Source: Microbacterium proteolyticum
GTDB lineage: Bacteria > Actinomycetota > Actinomycetes > Actinomycetales > Microbacteriaceae
Assembly (NCBI RefSeq): GCF_030818075.1
Contig: NZ_JAUSZZ010000001.1
Location: 2,294,001-2,358,000 of the forward strand
DNA: 64,000 nt
Direction: 5' to 3'
Part shown: one piece after another, positions 38,813 to 47,402 of the stretch
Position numbering within the stretch: the stretch's first letter is position 1
Layout of the letters: every line of letters begins with the position of its first letter
Position numbers and translations under genes: made by a program
Notes under the pieces: generated by a model
Told to the model about the DNA's origin: nothing
The model's database searches: none
Seen by the model: the letters and a program-made list of their open reading frames with translations, nothing else

Positions 38813-38917
38813 TCGTCGTGGGCGGCGGTGCGGACATCGTGCGCACGCGGACGATCTCGCCCGCGTGGGCAGCGTGGCACGCGACCGCCCTCGGGTCGGG
38901 ATCAGTAGGCTAGCTCC

Positions 38918-39700
38918 ATGCCGCAGGTGCTGGAGTTCTCCGATGTCATCGTCCGCCGCAACGGTCGGGACATCGTGTCCCACCTCGACTGGACGGTCTC
39001 GGATGACGAGCGCTGGGTGGTGCTCGGGCCGAACGGCGCCGGCAAGACCACCGTCCTCCAGCTGGCCGACACGCTCCTGCACCCGTCGTCGGGCTCGGTG
39101 ACCATCCTCGGAGAGCGCCTCGGCCGCACCGACGTTTTCGAGCTGCGTCCGCGCATCGGGTTCGCCTCGTCGGCGACGGCCCGGCGCGTGCCGCCGGAGG
39201 AGACCGTGCTCGACGTCGTGCTGACCGCCGCATACTCCGTCATGGGTCGCTGGCGCGAAGAGTACGACGACGTCGACGAGCGTCGCGCGCTCCGCGTCCT
39301 CGCCGAATGGCGGCTCGACCACCTCGCGGATCGCACGTTCGGCACCCTGAGCGACGGCGAGCAGAAGCGGGTGCAGATCGCCCGCGCGGTGATGACCGAC
39401 CCCGAGTTGCTCCTGCTCGACGAGCCCACGGCCAGCCTCGACCTCGGGGCGCGTGAAGAACTGCTCGCGCTGCTGTCCGGCTACGCGCAGGCGCCGACCA
39501 CTCCCGCGATGGTCATGGTCACCCACCACGTGGAGGAGATCCCGGTCGGCTTCACGCACGTGCTGCTGCTGCGCGACGGCGAGGTCGTGGCATCCGGTCC
39601 CCTCGACGAGGCACTCACGGCCGAGAACCTCTCGGCCACGTTCGGGCTGGAGATCACCCTCACGCGCGACGCCGGTCGATACGCGGCGCGGGCGGTCTGA
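38918..39700 (+). CDS. ABC transporter ATP-binding protein (orphan ATPase)
   Basis: A single ABC ATPase of 260 aa. Walker A GPNGAGKTT is at about residues 38-46, the signature LSDGEQKRVQIARAVM replaces LSGGQ with LSDGE, and LLLLDEPTASLDLGAR is Walker B, with VTHHVEEIP as the switch. No permease or binding protein is adjacent, so the transported substrate is unknown. It is preceded by a 234-nt gap and followed by the rpmE2 leader. Confidence 0.87.
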   Translation: MPQVLEFSDVIVRRNGRDIVSHLDWTVSDDERWVVLGPNGAGKTTVLQLADTLLHPSSGSVTILGERLGRTDVFELRPRIGFASSATARRVPPEETVLDVVLTAAYSVMGRWREEYDDVDERRALRVLAEWRLDHLADRTFGTLSDGEQKRVQIARAVMTDPELLLLDEPTASLDLGAREELLALLSGYAQAPTTPAMVMVTHHVEEIPVGFTHVLLLRDGEVVASGPLDEALTAENLSATFGLEITLTRDAGRYAARAV

Positions 39701-39767
39701 GCGTCCGATCCCCGAGGGCGGGGTCGAGGCAGCGCGTGCGCGGAGCGCGTTTCCGGCGCGGGCCTGG

Positions 39768-39773
39768 TAGACT
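39768..39773 (+). promoter_or_regulatory. Candidate -10 element of rpmE2
   Basis: TAGACT, fitting TANNNT, placed 7-8 nt before the proposed leader start at 39780. It supports a separate rpmE2 transcript. The -35 is not evident. Confidence 0.4.
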
Positions 39774-39779
39774 CTCCCG

Positions 39780-39850
39780 TTGGTGCCTCCGGCGCCGCAG
39801 ACTTTGACGTCCTGGCAGAATCCAGGGCACCACTTCTCAAAGGACCTCCC
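39780..39850 (+). ncRNA. Candidate L31 ribosomal-protein leader
   Basis: This is the region from the predicted start to the rpmE2 ATG. TGGTGCC (39781-39787) can pair with GGCACCA (39826-39832), enclosing a CCTGG/CCAGG hairpin (39811-39826) with loop CAGAAT and a GC-rich piece. The layout resembles autoregulatory L31 leaders known in actinobacteria, in which L31 binds its own mRNA. AAAGGA precedes the ATG at 6 nt. Structure is drawn by hand and not folded. Confidence 0.55.
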
Positions 39851-40102
39851 ATGAAGACTGACATCCACCCCACGTACAAGGCCGTCGTGTTCCGCGACCT
39901 CGGCTCGGGCGACACGTTCCTCACCCGTTCGACCGTCTCCAGCGACAAGACGATCGAGCTCGACGGCGTGGAGTACCCCGTCATCGACGTGGAAATCTCG
40001 TCGGCTTCGCACCCCTTCTACACGGGCAAGCAGCGCATCATGGACTCGGCCGGTCGTGTCGAGAAGTTCAACCAGCGCTTCAAGAACTTCGGTTCCAAGT
40101 AA
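39851..40102 (+). CDS. rpmE2: 50S ribosomal protein L31 type B
   Basis: Ribosomal protein of 83 aa. It opens [20 protein letters not shown] and has the type-B core [27 protein letters not shown]. The zinc-binding CxxC pairs of type A L31 are absent, so it is the zinc-independent form often induced under zinc limitation. A terminator with a UUCG loop follows. No zinc-regulator box was recognised in the short upstream region. Confidence 0.97.
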   Translation: MKTDIHPTYKAVVFRDLGSGDTFLTRSTVSSDKTIELDGVEYPVIDVEISSASHPFYTGKQRIMDSAGRVEKFNQRFKNFGSK

Positions 40103-40121
40103 GACTCACGTCTTCATCGCG

Positions 40122-40152
40122 AGCCCCTCGTCCTTCGGGACGGGGGGCTTTT
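40122..40152 (+). terminator. Intrinsic terminator of rpmE2
   Basis: A 12-bp stem (AGCCCCTCGTCC with GGACGGGGGGCT, one G-U type pair) closed by a TTCG tetraloop and followed by TTTT. It is the best terminator in the window by the intrinsic rules. Confidence 0.93.
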
Positions 40153-40190
40153 CGCGGTGTCCGCGGTCACGTGTCGCCGGGAGGAGCGAG

Positions 40191-41015
40191 TTATCGGCGG
40201 CGACGCGGACGGCCGGGCACGGCCAGATCGTCGAGACGCAGCTGCGGGCCGAGGTCGGCACGTCGGTGCGTCCACATGCGCTGACCCTCGCGGGCCGAGG
40301 TGACGGCGTCGAGCTCGAGATCGGCGAACGCCAGATGTCCGCCCGCTCCGACGGCGGCGATTCGTCGGCCGAGGGGGTCGAAGACGCCGGACCCGCCGAT
40401 GAAGTCGTGGGGAGCGCCGACGAGACCGCTGAAGGCGACGTAGATGCCGTTGTCCAGGGCTCGCGCGGCGTAATGCAGGTCGCGCCGGTGCTCGCCGCCC
40501 GGGAAGTACGCGCCGCTGTTCAGGTAGAGGTGCGCGCCGGCGTCCGCGGCGGCGGCTGCGTGCTCGGGGAAGTTCGCGTCGTAGCAGACCGAGAGCGCCA
40601 CCTGGAGGTCGCCGACCGCGAACGAGAAGCCATGCTCGCCCGGGGTGAAGACCGACCGCTCGCTGTCGTAGAGGTGCTGCTTGTCGTAGGCGGGGATCGG
40701 CTCGTGACCGGGGAGGAAGAGCACGTCCGTCAGGAAACGCAGGGCGTCGCGTTGCAACGCGGTGTTGACCACGGCGGTGACGCCGGTGCGGTAGACGGCC
40801 TCGCGCACGGGTGACGACCATCCTGCGTCGGTGAGCGTCGGCAAGGGCCCCGCGAAGACGCCGTCGTCGTAGCCCGTGATGACGGCTTCGGGGAACAGGG
40901 CGAGGTCGGCGCCGCCCGCGGCTGCGTCCTCCAGCGCGCTGACCACGCGCGCGACGTTGCCACGGATGTCGCCGGGAATGGCCTCGATCTGGGCGACGGC
41001 GAGGCGGCAGGACAC
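40191..41015 (-). CDS. Carbon-nitrogen hydrolase (nitrilase superfamily)
   Basis: A 274-aa amidase-like hydrolase. The catalytic triad is complete: Glu43 in LFPEAVITGYDD, Lys112 in YDKQHLYDSE and Cys144 in LSVCYDANFPE. The length and the motif around Cys resemble omega-amidase and N-carbamoyl/nitrilase-type enzymes; the substrate is not determined. GTG start at 41015. It lies 51 nt after an Lrp/AsnC gene on the same strand and may be regulated by it. Confidence 0.9.
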   Translation of the reverse strand: MSCRLAVAQIEAIPGDIRGNVARVVSALEDAAAGGADLALFPEAVITGYDDGVFAGPLPTLTDAGWSSPVREAVYRTGVTAVVNTALQRDALRFLTDVLFLPGHEPIPAYDKQHLYDSERSVFTPGEHGFSFAVGDLQVALSVCYDANFPEHAAAAADAGAHLYLNSGAYFPGGEHRRDLHYAARALDNGIYVAFSGLVGAPHDFIGGSGVFDPLGRRIAAVGAGGHLAFADLELDAVTSAREGQRMWTHRRADLGPQLRLDDLAVPGRPRRRR

Positions 41016-41065
41016 GACAGCATTCTGGCATCCGGAGCTGTCGGGCGATGCCGCTTCGTGGGTGC

Positions 41066-41515
41066 TCAGGCGGTGGACGGGGGCAGCAGGGGCCGCGGTG
41101 GGTAGCTGCTCAGCACGAGCGACGTGGTCACCGGCCCGAAGCGTGCGATCGCGTCGACGACCTTCTCCAGACGCGCGGCGTCCGGGCAGTGCACGTCGAA
41201 GATGAGGCAGTCCTCGCCGGTGACGCGGAGCGCGGAGGTGACCTCGGGGAGGCGCCCGGCGAGCTCGCGGACGGGAGCGAGTTGCGCGTGGGTGGTTCGC
41301 AGGCGAATGACCGCGTGGATGGCCAGGCCGACGGCAGCAGGGTCGACGACGGCGCGATAGCCGGCGATGACGCCGCTGCGCTCGAGTCGGAGGATCCGCG
41401 CGCTCGCGGCCGGTTGCGACAGACCGACGCGGCGTCCGACCTCGGCCCCGGTGAGGCGGCCGTCCGCCTGCAGGAGTTCGAGGATGCGGCGATCGGTGTT
41501 GTCGAGTGATTCCAT
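41066..41515 (-). CDS. Lrp/AsnC family transcriptional regulator
   Basis: A 149-aa feast/famine regulator. The N-terminal HTH is LDNTDRRILELLQADGRLTGAEVGRRVGLSQPAASARILRLERSGVI (residues about 4-50), followed by the RAM effector domain with VVDPAAVGLAIHAVIRLRT. The ATG at 41515 gives the standard length; GGAGGG is 11 nt upstream. It is divergent from the small hydrolase and upstream of the nitrilase-like gene, so it may sense an amino acid that relates to it. Confidence 0.92.
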   Translation of the reverse strand: MESLDNTDRRILELLQADGRLTGAEVGRRVGLSQPAASARILRLERSGVIAGYRAVVDPAAVGLAIHAVIRLRTTHAQLAPVRELAGRLPEVTSALRVTGEDCLIFDVHCPDAARLEKVVDAIARFGPVTTSLVLSSYPPRPLLPPSTA

Positions 41516-41628
41516 CGTGATCGGGTCCCTCCTCTTCGGGAGCACTCGCGCGCGGTGTCCGTGACGAGTGACTCCTCCAGAATCGATCCTAGGGATGCCG
41601 CTGGAGTGAGCGGTACACGAGTGGATCG

Positions 41629-42186
41629 GTGGGTTTCGTGGTCAGGTTCGTTGTCGTGCCCGGTGTCGGAGGTTCAGAGGAGGACCACTGGCAGACGCGG
41701 TGGGAGCAGGAGTGGGGCGCGGATGCCGTACGGATCGTGCCGCGATCGTGGGACGCGCCCGATCACGATGACTGGGCGGATGCCGTGGATCGCGCGGTGC
41801 GATCGCTCGACGTGGCACGGAGCGAGGTGGTCGTCGTCGGCCACAGCCTCGGATGCTGGGCGGCGACGGAGTGGCTCGCGGGAACCTCCGGGTCGTCGGT
41901 GCGGGCGATGATGCTCGTCGCTCCGCCTGACCCCGCCGGCACCGCCTTCGCCGCGGCGGCCGGTCCGACGTTCGCGCGGGTGCGGGCGCGCCCGCTCGCG
42001 TGCCCGAGCGTGGTCGTCGCGAGCACGAACGACCCCTACTGCCCGGTCGGGGAAGCGGAACGTCTCGCGGCAGGATGGGGGAGCGACCTGCGGATCGTGG
42101 GCGCGCGGGGGCACCTCAACGCGGCGAGCGGACTCGGCGTCTGGCAGGAGGGGCGGGGGCTTCTGGAGCTTCTTCTCAGTCGGTGA
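41629..42186 (+). CDS. RBBP9/YdeN-type alpha/beta hydrolase
   Basis: A 185-aa serine hydrolase. VVVPGVGGSEEDHWQTRWEQEW is the RBBP9/YdeN opening. The nucleophile is in VGHSLGCWAA near residue 70, an Asp lies in STNDPYCP, and the His is in GARGHLN near the C-terminus. The substrate is unknown. GTG start at 41629, or another GTG three codons later. Confidence 0.85.
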   Translation: MGFVVRFVVVPGVGGSEEDHWQTRWEQEWGADAVRIVPRSWDAPDHDDWADAVDRAVRSLDVARSEVVVVGHSLGCWAATEWLAGTSGSSVRAMMLVAPPDPAGTAFAAAAGPTFARVRARPLACPSVVVASTNDPYCPVGEAERLAAGWGSDLRIVGARGHLNAASGLGVWQEGRGLLELLLSR

Positions 42187-42647
42187 TGATTTGCGGAGGT
42201 GATGTTCTGTGGGGGCGATGTTCTGGGTCGGTGCCGGGGGCGTCGCGAGTGCAGGGCGGCAGGGCGCGGGGCGGCCGGAGCCGCGGGACGGCCGGAGCGC
42301 GTGGCGGCCGGGGGCTGTGGCGGCGTGGTCGCGTGTCGGCCGGCGCACGGGGTGGCCGGGGCGCGTGGCGGCGTGGTCTCGTGGCGGGCGGCGCACGGGG
42401 TGGCCGGGGCCTGTGGCGGCGTGGTCCCGTGGCGGGCGGCGCACGGGGTGGCCGGGGCGCGTGGCGGCGTGGTCGCGTGGCGGGCGGGGCGCGTGGCGGC
42501 GTGGTCGCGTGGCGGGCGGCGCGCGTGGCGGCGGGGTCCCGTGGCGGGCGGCGCACGGGGCGGCCGGGGCGCGTGGCGGCGTGGTCGCGTGGCGGGCGGC
42601 GCACGGGGTGGAGGCGGCGGGGGCCTGCAGCGGCCGGGTCTCGATGC
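42187..42647. repeat. 48-bp tandem repeat array in a gene-free spacer
   Basis: A convergent gap of 461 nt. After a short duplicated GATGTTCTG piece (about 42187-42235), a unit that includes CGGCGCACGGGGTGGCCGGG recurs. Starts of CGGCG(C/G) are at 42341, 42389, 42437, 42485, 42517, 42549 and 42597, giving 48-bp steps with two 32-bp short units. The frames remain open because 48 is a multiple of 3, yielding Arg/Gly/Ala-rich strings without a family match. I treat it as non-coding. Confidence 0.85.
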
Positions 42648-44396
42648 TCAGAACGGCGGAGGATCCGCGTCGTAGGTGCCGCCGAGCGGCGAGGTCCAGC
42701 GCAGATCGCCCGTCTCCGGATCGTGGGAGGGCGCCCAGCCGGTCTCGTGACGGAGGCGGTGATGGTGCCGGCAGGCGGGTTCGAGATTGTCGGCATCCGT
42801 CGTTCCGCCGTCGGCCCAGGCGGTGAGGTGATCCATGTCGCAGTCACGTGCGGAGCGGTTGCACCCGGGGAAGACGCAGGTGGGTGAGGTGACGCCGAGC
42901 CAGCGGCGCAGGGCGGCGGGCACGCGGTACGTCTGACGGTCGAGGACCAACGGCGCTCCCGTGACCGGATGCGTCACCAGGCGCACCCACGAGCTCGCTT
43001 CGCCCGCAAGACGGCGGGCGGTATCGAGATCGATCGGGCCATAGCCCTCGAGAGTGGGCGGTGCGTCATCGGTGCCCAGCAGGGTGAGGGCGGGCACGGT
43101 GATGACGACCGTGGGGCCGGGCGCGATCGGCGGACGTCGCCGCGGCGGAGGAGGGGGAGCGAGCGGCGGGAAGCGGTCATAGGTCGTCGCGGGCGGATCT
43201 GCGGAAGGTGGGGAGCCGCCCGCTGGTGTGGCATCGGCTGTTCCCGAGCCGTCAGGGGGGAAGGATTCGCCGCTGTGCGAAGGCACGAGCGCGGCTCTTG
43301 CGGGGTCGGGCGCCCTGACGTCCGGAGATGACGAGATGGGGCGCTGGGCATTGGCGCTGTCGGCGCTGTCGACACTGGGGGACGTGGGTCGCGACGCGTC
43401 CGCGTGCGCGTCGTTCCGGGGCGTCGCTTTCGCTGACGCCGCATCCGCCGGCTCCGCCACTCGGAGGTCGGCGAGCACATCCGCCCGCAACTGGGCGAGC
43501 GTGCGTTCCTCGTCGGGCGCGGCGTGCAGGTGGCGAGCCGCCCGATCCAGGCGCGACATCAGGCCGCGCGCCTTGTCGGCGGGCATCAGCGCCGAAAGGG
43601 ATGCCATGCCGTCGAGCTCGGCTGTCATCCACACGCCGCGGTCACCGGCCGCCCGCCGATGTCGGACGTCGAGCGACTCGGCGTGCACACGCTCTCGGAG
43701 TGCGCGGGCCGTGACCGCGAACTTTGTCGGCACGAGCTGGATCGCGGCCTCTGCGGCACCCGCGTCGAACAGCTGCCAGGTGGCCGTGTCATCGTCGGGA
43801 AGCGACGACGCGAGACGGGACGCCTCGATGGCGTGGCGCTCTGACGTGGCGCCGGCCGCGAACTGGTGCCACAGTGCGGGACACCGCTCCTGCAGCACCT
43901 CGACGCGCGCAGCACGCGTGCGAACTGTCTGCTCGGACAGGCGCAGGCGCACCGCGATCTCGGCGGCGGCTGCGCGCTGCGCCAGATCGACGCGGTCGCG
44001 CCGCACGGCGCCGACGGTGCGGCCACGCGGATCGTCGCACGCGAGATCGATCGTCGGGTCGGGCCCGACCCACGGTGTCGGATCGGCGGCGGCGTCGCGC
44101 AGGACGGCAGCGATGAGGCGCGCCTCTTCGGCTTCAAGGCGGTGCCGCTCGGCGGTGATCAGCTCGAGACGCCCGAGGATGGCGTCGAGGTCGGATGCCG
44201 CGGCGAAAACCGGATTCAGGGGAGAGAGATCGTCGTCGGGGAAGTCGGAGACAACGCCCGTCGCGTCGCCGTCGTGCCATGCCCACCGTGTCCACGCCTC
44301 CTCGGCCTCGAGTTCGTCGTCGGAGGGCCACGGGACGCCGTCGCACGCGCGCAACACCGGCGTCGGCCGGTCGGCGAGAGGGGCGGGAGTGTCCAT
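42648..44396 (-). CDS. DUF222 domain / HNH endonuclease signature protein
   Basis: A 582-aa protein of the DUF222-HNH (13E12-like) family, common in high-GC actinobacteria. The N-terminal half is alpha-helical DUF222 (AAAEIAVRLRLSEQTVRTRAARV, FAAGATSERHAIEASRL). A Pro/Ala/Ser-rich low-complexity linker follows, residues about 340-440. The C-terminus has an HNH domain, CVFPGCNRSARDCDMDHLTAWADGG followed by ACRHHHRLRHETGW. Its role is unknown; it often belongs to repeated families in the genome and can be selfish-like. No phage gene surrounds it. Confidence 0.9.
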   Translation of the reverse strand: MDTPAPLADRPTPVLRACDGVPWPSDDELEAEEAWTRWAWHDGDATGVVSDFPDDDLSPLNPVFAAASDLDAILGRLELITAERHRLEAEEARLIAAVLRDAAADPTPWVGPDPTIDLACDDPRGRTVGAVRRDRVDLAQRAAAAEIAVRLRLSEQTVRTRAARVEVLQERCPALWHQFAAGATSERHAIEASRLASSLPDDDTATWQLFDAGAAEAAIQLVPTKFAVTARALRERVHAESLDVRHRRAAGDRGVWMTAELDGMASLSALMPADKARGLMSRLDRAARHLHAAPDEERTLAQLRADVLADLRVAEPADAASAKATPRNDAHADASRPTSPSVDSADSANAQRPISSSPDVRAPDPARAALVPSHSGESFPPDGSGTADATPAGGSPPSADPPATTYDRFPPLAPPPPPRRRPPIAPGPTVVITVPALTLLGTDDAPPTLEGYGPIDLDTARRLAGEASSWVRLVTHPVTGAPLVLDRQTYRVPAALRRWLGVTSPTCVFPGCNRSARDCDMDHLTAWADGGTTDADNLEPACRHHHRLRHETGWAPSHDPETGDLRWTSPLGGTYDADPPPF

Positions 44397-44820
44397 GTCG
44401 AAACGCTATCGGGGACCTCCGACATTGACTCCCGGCCCGAAACCGCGGGCCAGGCGCGCATGCATCACGCGGACCGCGGTCGTCGGCGTCCGCCGCCCCG
44501 AGCCGCATCCGCGCATGACGCGGAATCGGGCCGGCCCTGCCGAGGGCAGCGCGTCTTCGCCTCGGTGAGCAGCTGGTCCCGCATGGCGCAGCCGACCTTC
44601 GCGCGACGCGCGGGCGCCGCGACCCCGCTCAGTGGATCGGCCAGCGCAAGCGCACCCGCGCCCGTGCGCAGGCGCCGCGCCCGCTCAGCGAATCGGCCAC
44701 GCTCCGCGCGGCGCACCCGCGCCTCATGCGCAGCCGCCGTTCGCGGCACGCCCGCGCCTCAGGCGCAGCCGCCGTTCGCGGCGCACTCGCGCCTCGTGCG
44801 CAGCCGCCGTCCGTCCCTCC
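44397..44820. repeat. Gene-free spacer with 35-bp repeats and exonuclease tail copies
   Basis: A 424-nt gap between two minus-strand genes. Two degraded copies of the exonuclease 3' end lie at 44629-44647 and 44685-44702 (TCAGCGAATCGGCCACGC or a variant). Three 35-bp units built on GCGCCTC-TGCGCAGCCGCCG run from about 44724 to 44820. The frames are Arg-rich with no family signature. No terminator hairpin stands out. Confidence 0.7.
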
Positions 44821-45555
44821 TCAGCGAATCGGCCACGCCCCGTCGATCGGGGGAGCCGTGGCATCCAGGCGTCCGATCTTGATGAAGTATTCGGTGAGGC
44901 TCTCCGCCTGCGCGCGGGCCCACGAGATCTGCCGCGTGTGGAGCTCGTCCGCGCTCGAGGGCAGCCAGGGAGCGAAGCGCTCGGCGAGCGCCAGGGCGAG
45001 GCGCCCGGCGGCGACGGCGTCGGCGCACGCCTCGTGCGCGGATTCCAGGGGCACGGCGTAGTGCTCGGCGACGACCGAGAGTGTGCGCTTTCCGCGACGG
45101 TACCGGTCGTAGGTCTTGTCGACGACGAGCGGGTCGATGACCGGCGAGGGAGCGTCGATCGGCACCACCCCGTGCCGCACGGCTTCGTACTTGAGCATCG
45201 AGAAGTCGAACGGCGCGTTGTACGCCACGACTGGGATGCCCGCGGCGAACAGGGCGCTCAGCGCCTCGACGACCTCGGCGACGACACGCGGCGCGGGCGC
45301 ACCCTCGGCCCGTGCGCGCTCGGTGGTGATGCCGTGGATGGCCGCCGCGCCCGCCGGGATCTCGATGCCGGGATCGGCCAGCCAGTCCCTCGCGTCGACC
45401 ACGTGCCCGTCGGCGTCGAGCACGCCCACGTGCGCCGTGACGATGCGGTCGTTCTCGACGTCGACGCCGGTCGTCTCGAGGTCGAAGACGCCGACGAGGC
45501 GCGTCCATTCGGGAGTCTGGAAGAGCGGGAGCGGCTCGGCCTGCCACAGGGTCAT
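44821..45555 (-). CDS. 3'-5' exonuclease (DnaQ/DEDD family)
   Basis: A 244-aa DEDD exonuclease related to the DNA polymerase III epsilon subunit. Exo I is GVFDLETTGVDVENDRIVTAHVGVL near residues 22-46 with Asp/Glu metal ligands. Exo II is PVVAYNAPFDFSMLKYEA with Asp, and Exo III is SAHEACADAVAAGRLA with His and Asp. The start MTLWQAEPLP is at ATG 45555. The C-terminus ends GAWPIR, and its last codons recur downstream. It may act in repair or RNA/DNA processing; no polymerase is adjacent. Confidence 0.92.
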   Translation of the reverse strand: MTLWQAEPLPLFQTPEWTRLVGVFDLETTGVDVENDRIVTAHVGVLDADGHVVDARDWLADPGIEIPAGAAAIHGITTERARAEGAPAPRVVAEVVEALSALFAAGIPVVAYNAPFDFSMLKYEAVRHGVVPIDAPSPVIDPLVVDKTYDRYRRGKRTLSVVAEHYAVPLESAHEACADAVAAGRLALALAERFAPWLPSSADELHTRQISWARAQAESLTEYFIKIGRLDATAPPIDGAWPIR

Positions 45556-45695
45556 GCGGTCACCGTAGATCGGAGGTCCGACACCGCCGGTGAGGCGCGC
45601 AGGAACGGGGGACGGATGCCGCATCCGCACGGCTGTGAAGGAGCGGCCGCACCTCGCCCCCGGGCGATGTCGGAGCCCCCTCGTAGACTCGGACC

Positions 45696-46568
45696 ATGCC
45701 GAACCCGTACGCCGACCTCCTCGCCGCGATCCCCGTCGAACGCCGCGAGATCGAGGTGCTGGGCGGCACGACCGCGTTCTGGGTGTACGGCGACGACGAC
45801 GCCGTGACCACGATCGTGGCGGTGCACGGATTCCGCGGCGAGCACCACGGCCTCGACCCGGTGGTCGCGCACCTGCCCGGCATCCGGGTCATCTCGCCCG
45901 ACCTGCCCGGGTTCGGCGAGACGCCGCCGCTTCCCGGACGTGCGCACGACCTCGACACGTACGCGGCCTGGCTGCGCACGTTCGTCGAGACGGTAGCACC
46001 GGATGCCATCGTGCTCGGCCACTCGTTCGGCTCGATCGTGTCGGCCGCCGCGGTGGCGGGCGGGCTCGCCACGCCGAAGCTCATCCTCGTGAACCCGATC
46101 GGCGCGCCCGCGCTGGAGGGGCCCCGCGGCATCCTCACCCGCCTCGCCGTGTTCTACTACCTCGCCGGCGCGCGGCTGCCGCGCCCGGTGGGTGAGGCGC
46201 TGCTGCGCAACGGGCTCATCGTCCGCGTGATGAGCAACGCCATGGCCAAGACGCGCGACCCTGAGCTGCGGCGGTTCGTGCATGACCAGCACGACGCGTA
46301 CTTCTCGCGCTTCGCCGACCGCGACGTGCTGCACGAGGCGTTCGTGACGAGCGTGTCCCACGACGTGCGGGAGTTTGCCCCGCGCATCGCGCAGCCCACC
46401 CTCCTCATCGCCGCCGAGAAGGACGACATCACGCCCATCGAGGCCGAGCGGCATCTCGCCACCCTGTTCCCGGATGCCGAGTTGGTCGAGATCGCCGAGG
46501 TCGGGCACCTCATCCACTACGAGACGCCGCAGGCAGCGGCATCCGCGATTCGGGAGTTCGTGGCGTAG
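45696..46568 (+). CDS. Alpha/beta hydrolase
   Basis: A 290-aa alpha/beta hydrolase. TTIVAVHGFRGEHHGLDPVV is the oxyanion region, VLGHSFGSIV near residue 108 has the nucleophile Ser, EKDDITPIEAERH carries the Asp, and EVGHLIHYETPQ the His. Epoxide-hydrolase-like or esterase function is possible; substrate unknown. It is divergent from the exonuclease. Confidence 0.87.
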   Translation: MPNPYADLLAAIPVERREIEVLGGTTAFWVYGDDDAVTTIVAVHGFRGEHHGLDPVVAHLPGIRVISPDLPGFGETPPLPGRAHDLDTYAAWLRTFVETVAPDAIVLGHSFGSIVSAAAVAGGLATPKLILVNPIGAPALEGPRGILTRLAVFYYLAGARLPRPVGEALLRNGLIVRVMSNAMAKTRDPELRRFVHDQHDAYFSRFADRDVLHEAFVTSVSHDVREFAPRIAQPTLLIAAEKDDITPIEAERHLATLFPDAELVEIAEVGHLIHYETPQAAASAIREFVA

Positions 46569-46866
46569 GGCCGGCGCGGCGCGGTCAGGCGCGTGGTCAG
46601 ACCGTTATCTCCGCGCTGCGGTACGCGTTCGCGTTCGTCCGGCGGCACCGACCCGGACCGGTCCCTCCGTCTTGCGCGTGCGGTACGCGTTCGCGTTCGT
46701 CGGGCGGCGCCGTCTCAGACCGGTGCCTCCGCCTTGTGCGTGCGGTACGCGTTCGCGTTCGTCGGGCGGCGCCGTCTCAGACCGGTGCCTCCGCCTTGTG
46801 CGTGCGGTACGCGTTCGCGTTCGTCGGGCGGCGCCGTCTCAGACCGGTGCCTCCGCTTTGCGCTTG
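46569..46866. repeat. 62-bp tandem copies of the CGNR gene 3' end
   Basis: GCGGTACGCGTTCGCGTTCG begins at 46618, 46680, 46742, 46804 and, in the real gene (variant ACG), at 46866, exactly 62 bp apart. Each unit reproduces, on the minus strand, the last codons and the TGA of the CGNR gene. The copies nearest the gene are almost identical and the distal ones are diverged. 62 is not a multiple of 3, so the array does not encode a continuous repeat protein. 46569-46617 holds further decayed pieces. Confidence 0.92.
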
Positions 46867-47399
46867 CGGTACGCGTTCACGTTCATCCGGTTGCCGCAAT
46901 TGCCGGCGTCGCAGTAGCGCTTGGAGCCGTTCTTCGAGAAGTCGACGTACACGCCGGCGCAGTCGTCGGCGTCGCACACGCGTACCCGGCCGTACTCGTC
47001 GGCGCGGATGACGTCGACGAACGCCATCGCGGCCTCGACGAGGATGCGCATCGCGAGGGGCTCCTCGGGGTCGCTTGCGTGGATGTGCCAGTCCATGTCG
47101 TCGTGGCGTACGAGCTGGGGGAGCGCGCGTCCGTCCGCGAGCATCGCGTTCACGAGCGGCACCGCCCCATCGCGATCGACGCCCCACAGCTCGAGGAGGC
47201 GGGGCCGGATGCCGCGGACTTCCGCGAGCTCGCGCGCGTCACGGCGGCGGGAGCCGGTGTAACCGTGGCGGACGGTGAATCCGTCGAGAGCGGCCACATC
47301 CGTGAGGGTGTCGACGTCGGTCGTGCCCGTCTGGGGGAGCGTGTTCACGAGCTCGACGGCGGCACGCAGCACCAATTCGGTGTCACGAATGAAGGCCAT
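46839..47399 (-). CDS. CGNR zinc-finger / ABATE-domain transcriptional regulator
   Basis: A 186-aa putative stress-response regulator. The N-terminal ABATE domain begins MAFIRDTELVLRAAVELVNT. The C-terminal CGNR zinc finger has CDADDCAGVYVDFSKNGSKRYC followed by NCGNRMNVNAYRKRKA, with four zinc-binding cysteines. Start ATG 47399 with AGGAG 5 nt upstream. It is divergent from an EamA transporter, across palindromic sites it may bind. Its 3' end is repeated downstream. Confidence 0.92.
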   Translation of the reverse strand: MAFIRDTELVLRAAVELVNTLPQTGTTDVDTLTDVAALDGFTVRHGYTGSRRRDARELAEVRGIRPRLLELWGVDRDGAVPLVNAMLADGRALPQLVRHDDMDWHIHASDPEEPLAMRILVEAAMAFVDVIRADEYGRVRVCDADDCAGVYVDFSKNGSKRYCDAGNCGNRMNVNAYRKRKAEAPV

Positions 47400-47402
47400 G
47401 TT

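Noticed and set aside
38726-38908. 60-codon ORF between glgA and the ABC ATPase
   Set aside because: It spans a terminator-like hairpin, has no recognisable motif and no ribosome site.
42199-42675. Possible 16-residue-repeat protein
   Set aside because: Open frames arise because the period (48 bp) is divisible by three; they are Arg/Gly/Ala-rich, two units are shortened by 16 bp, and no ribosome site was seen.
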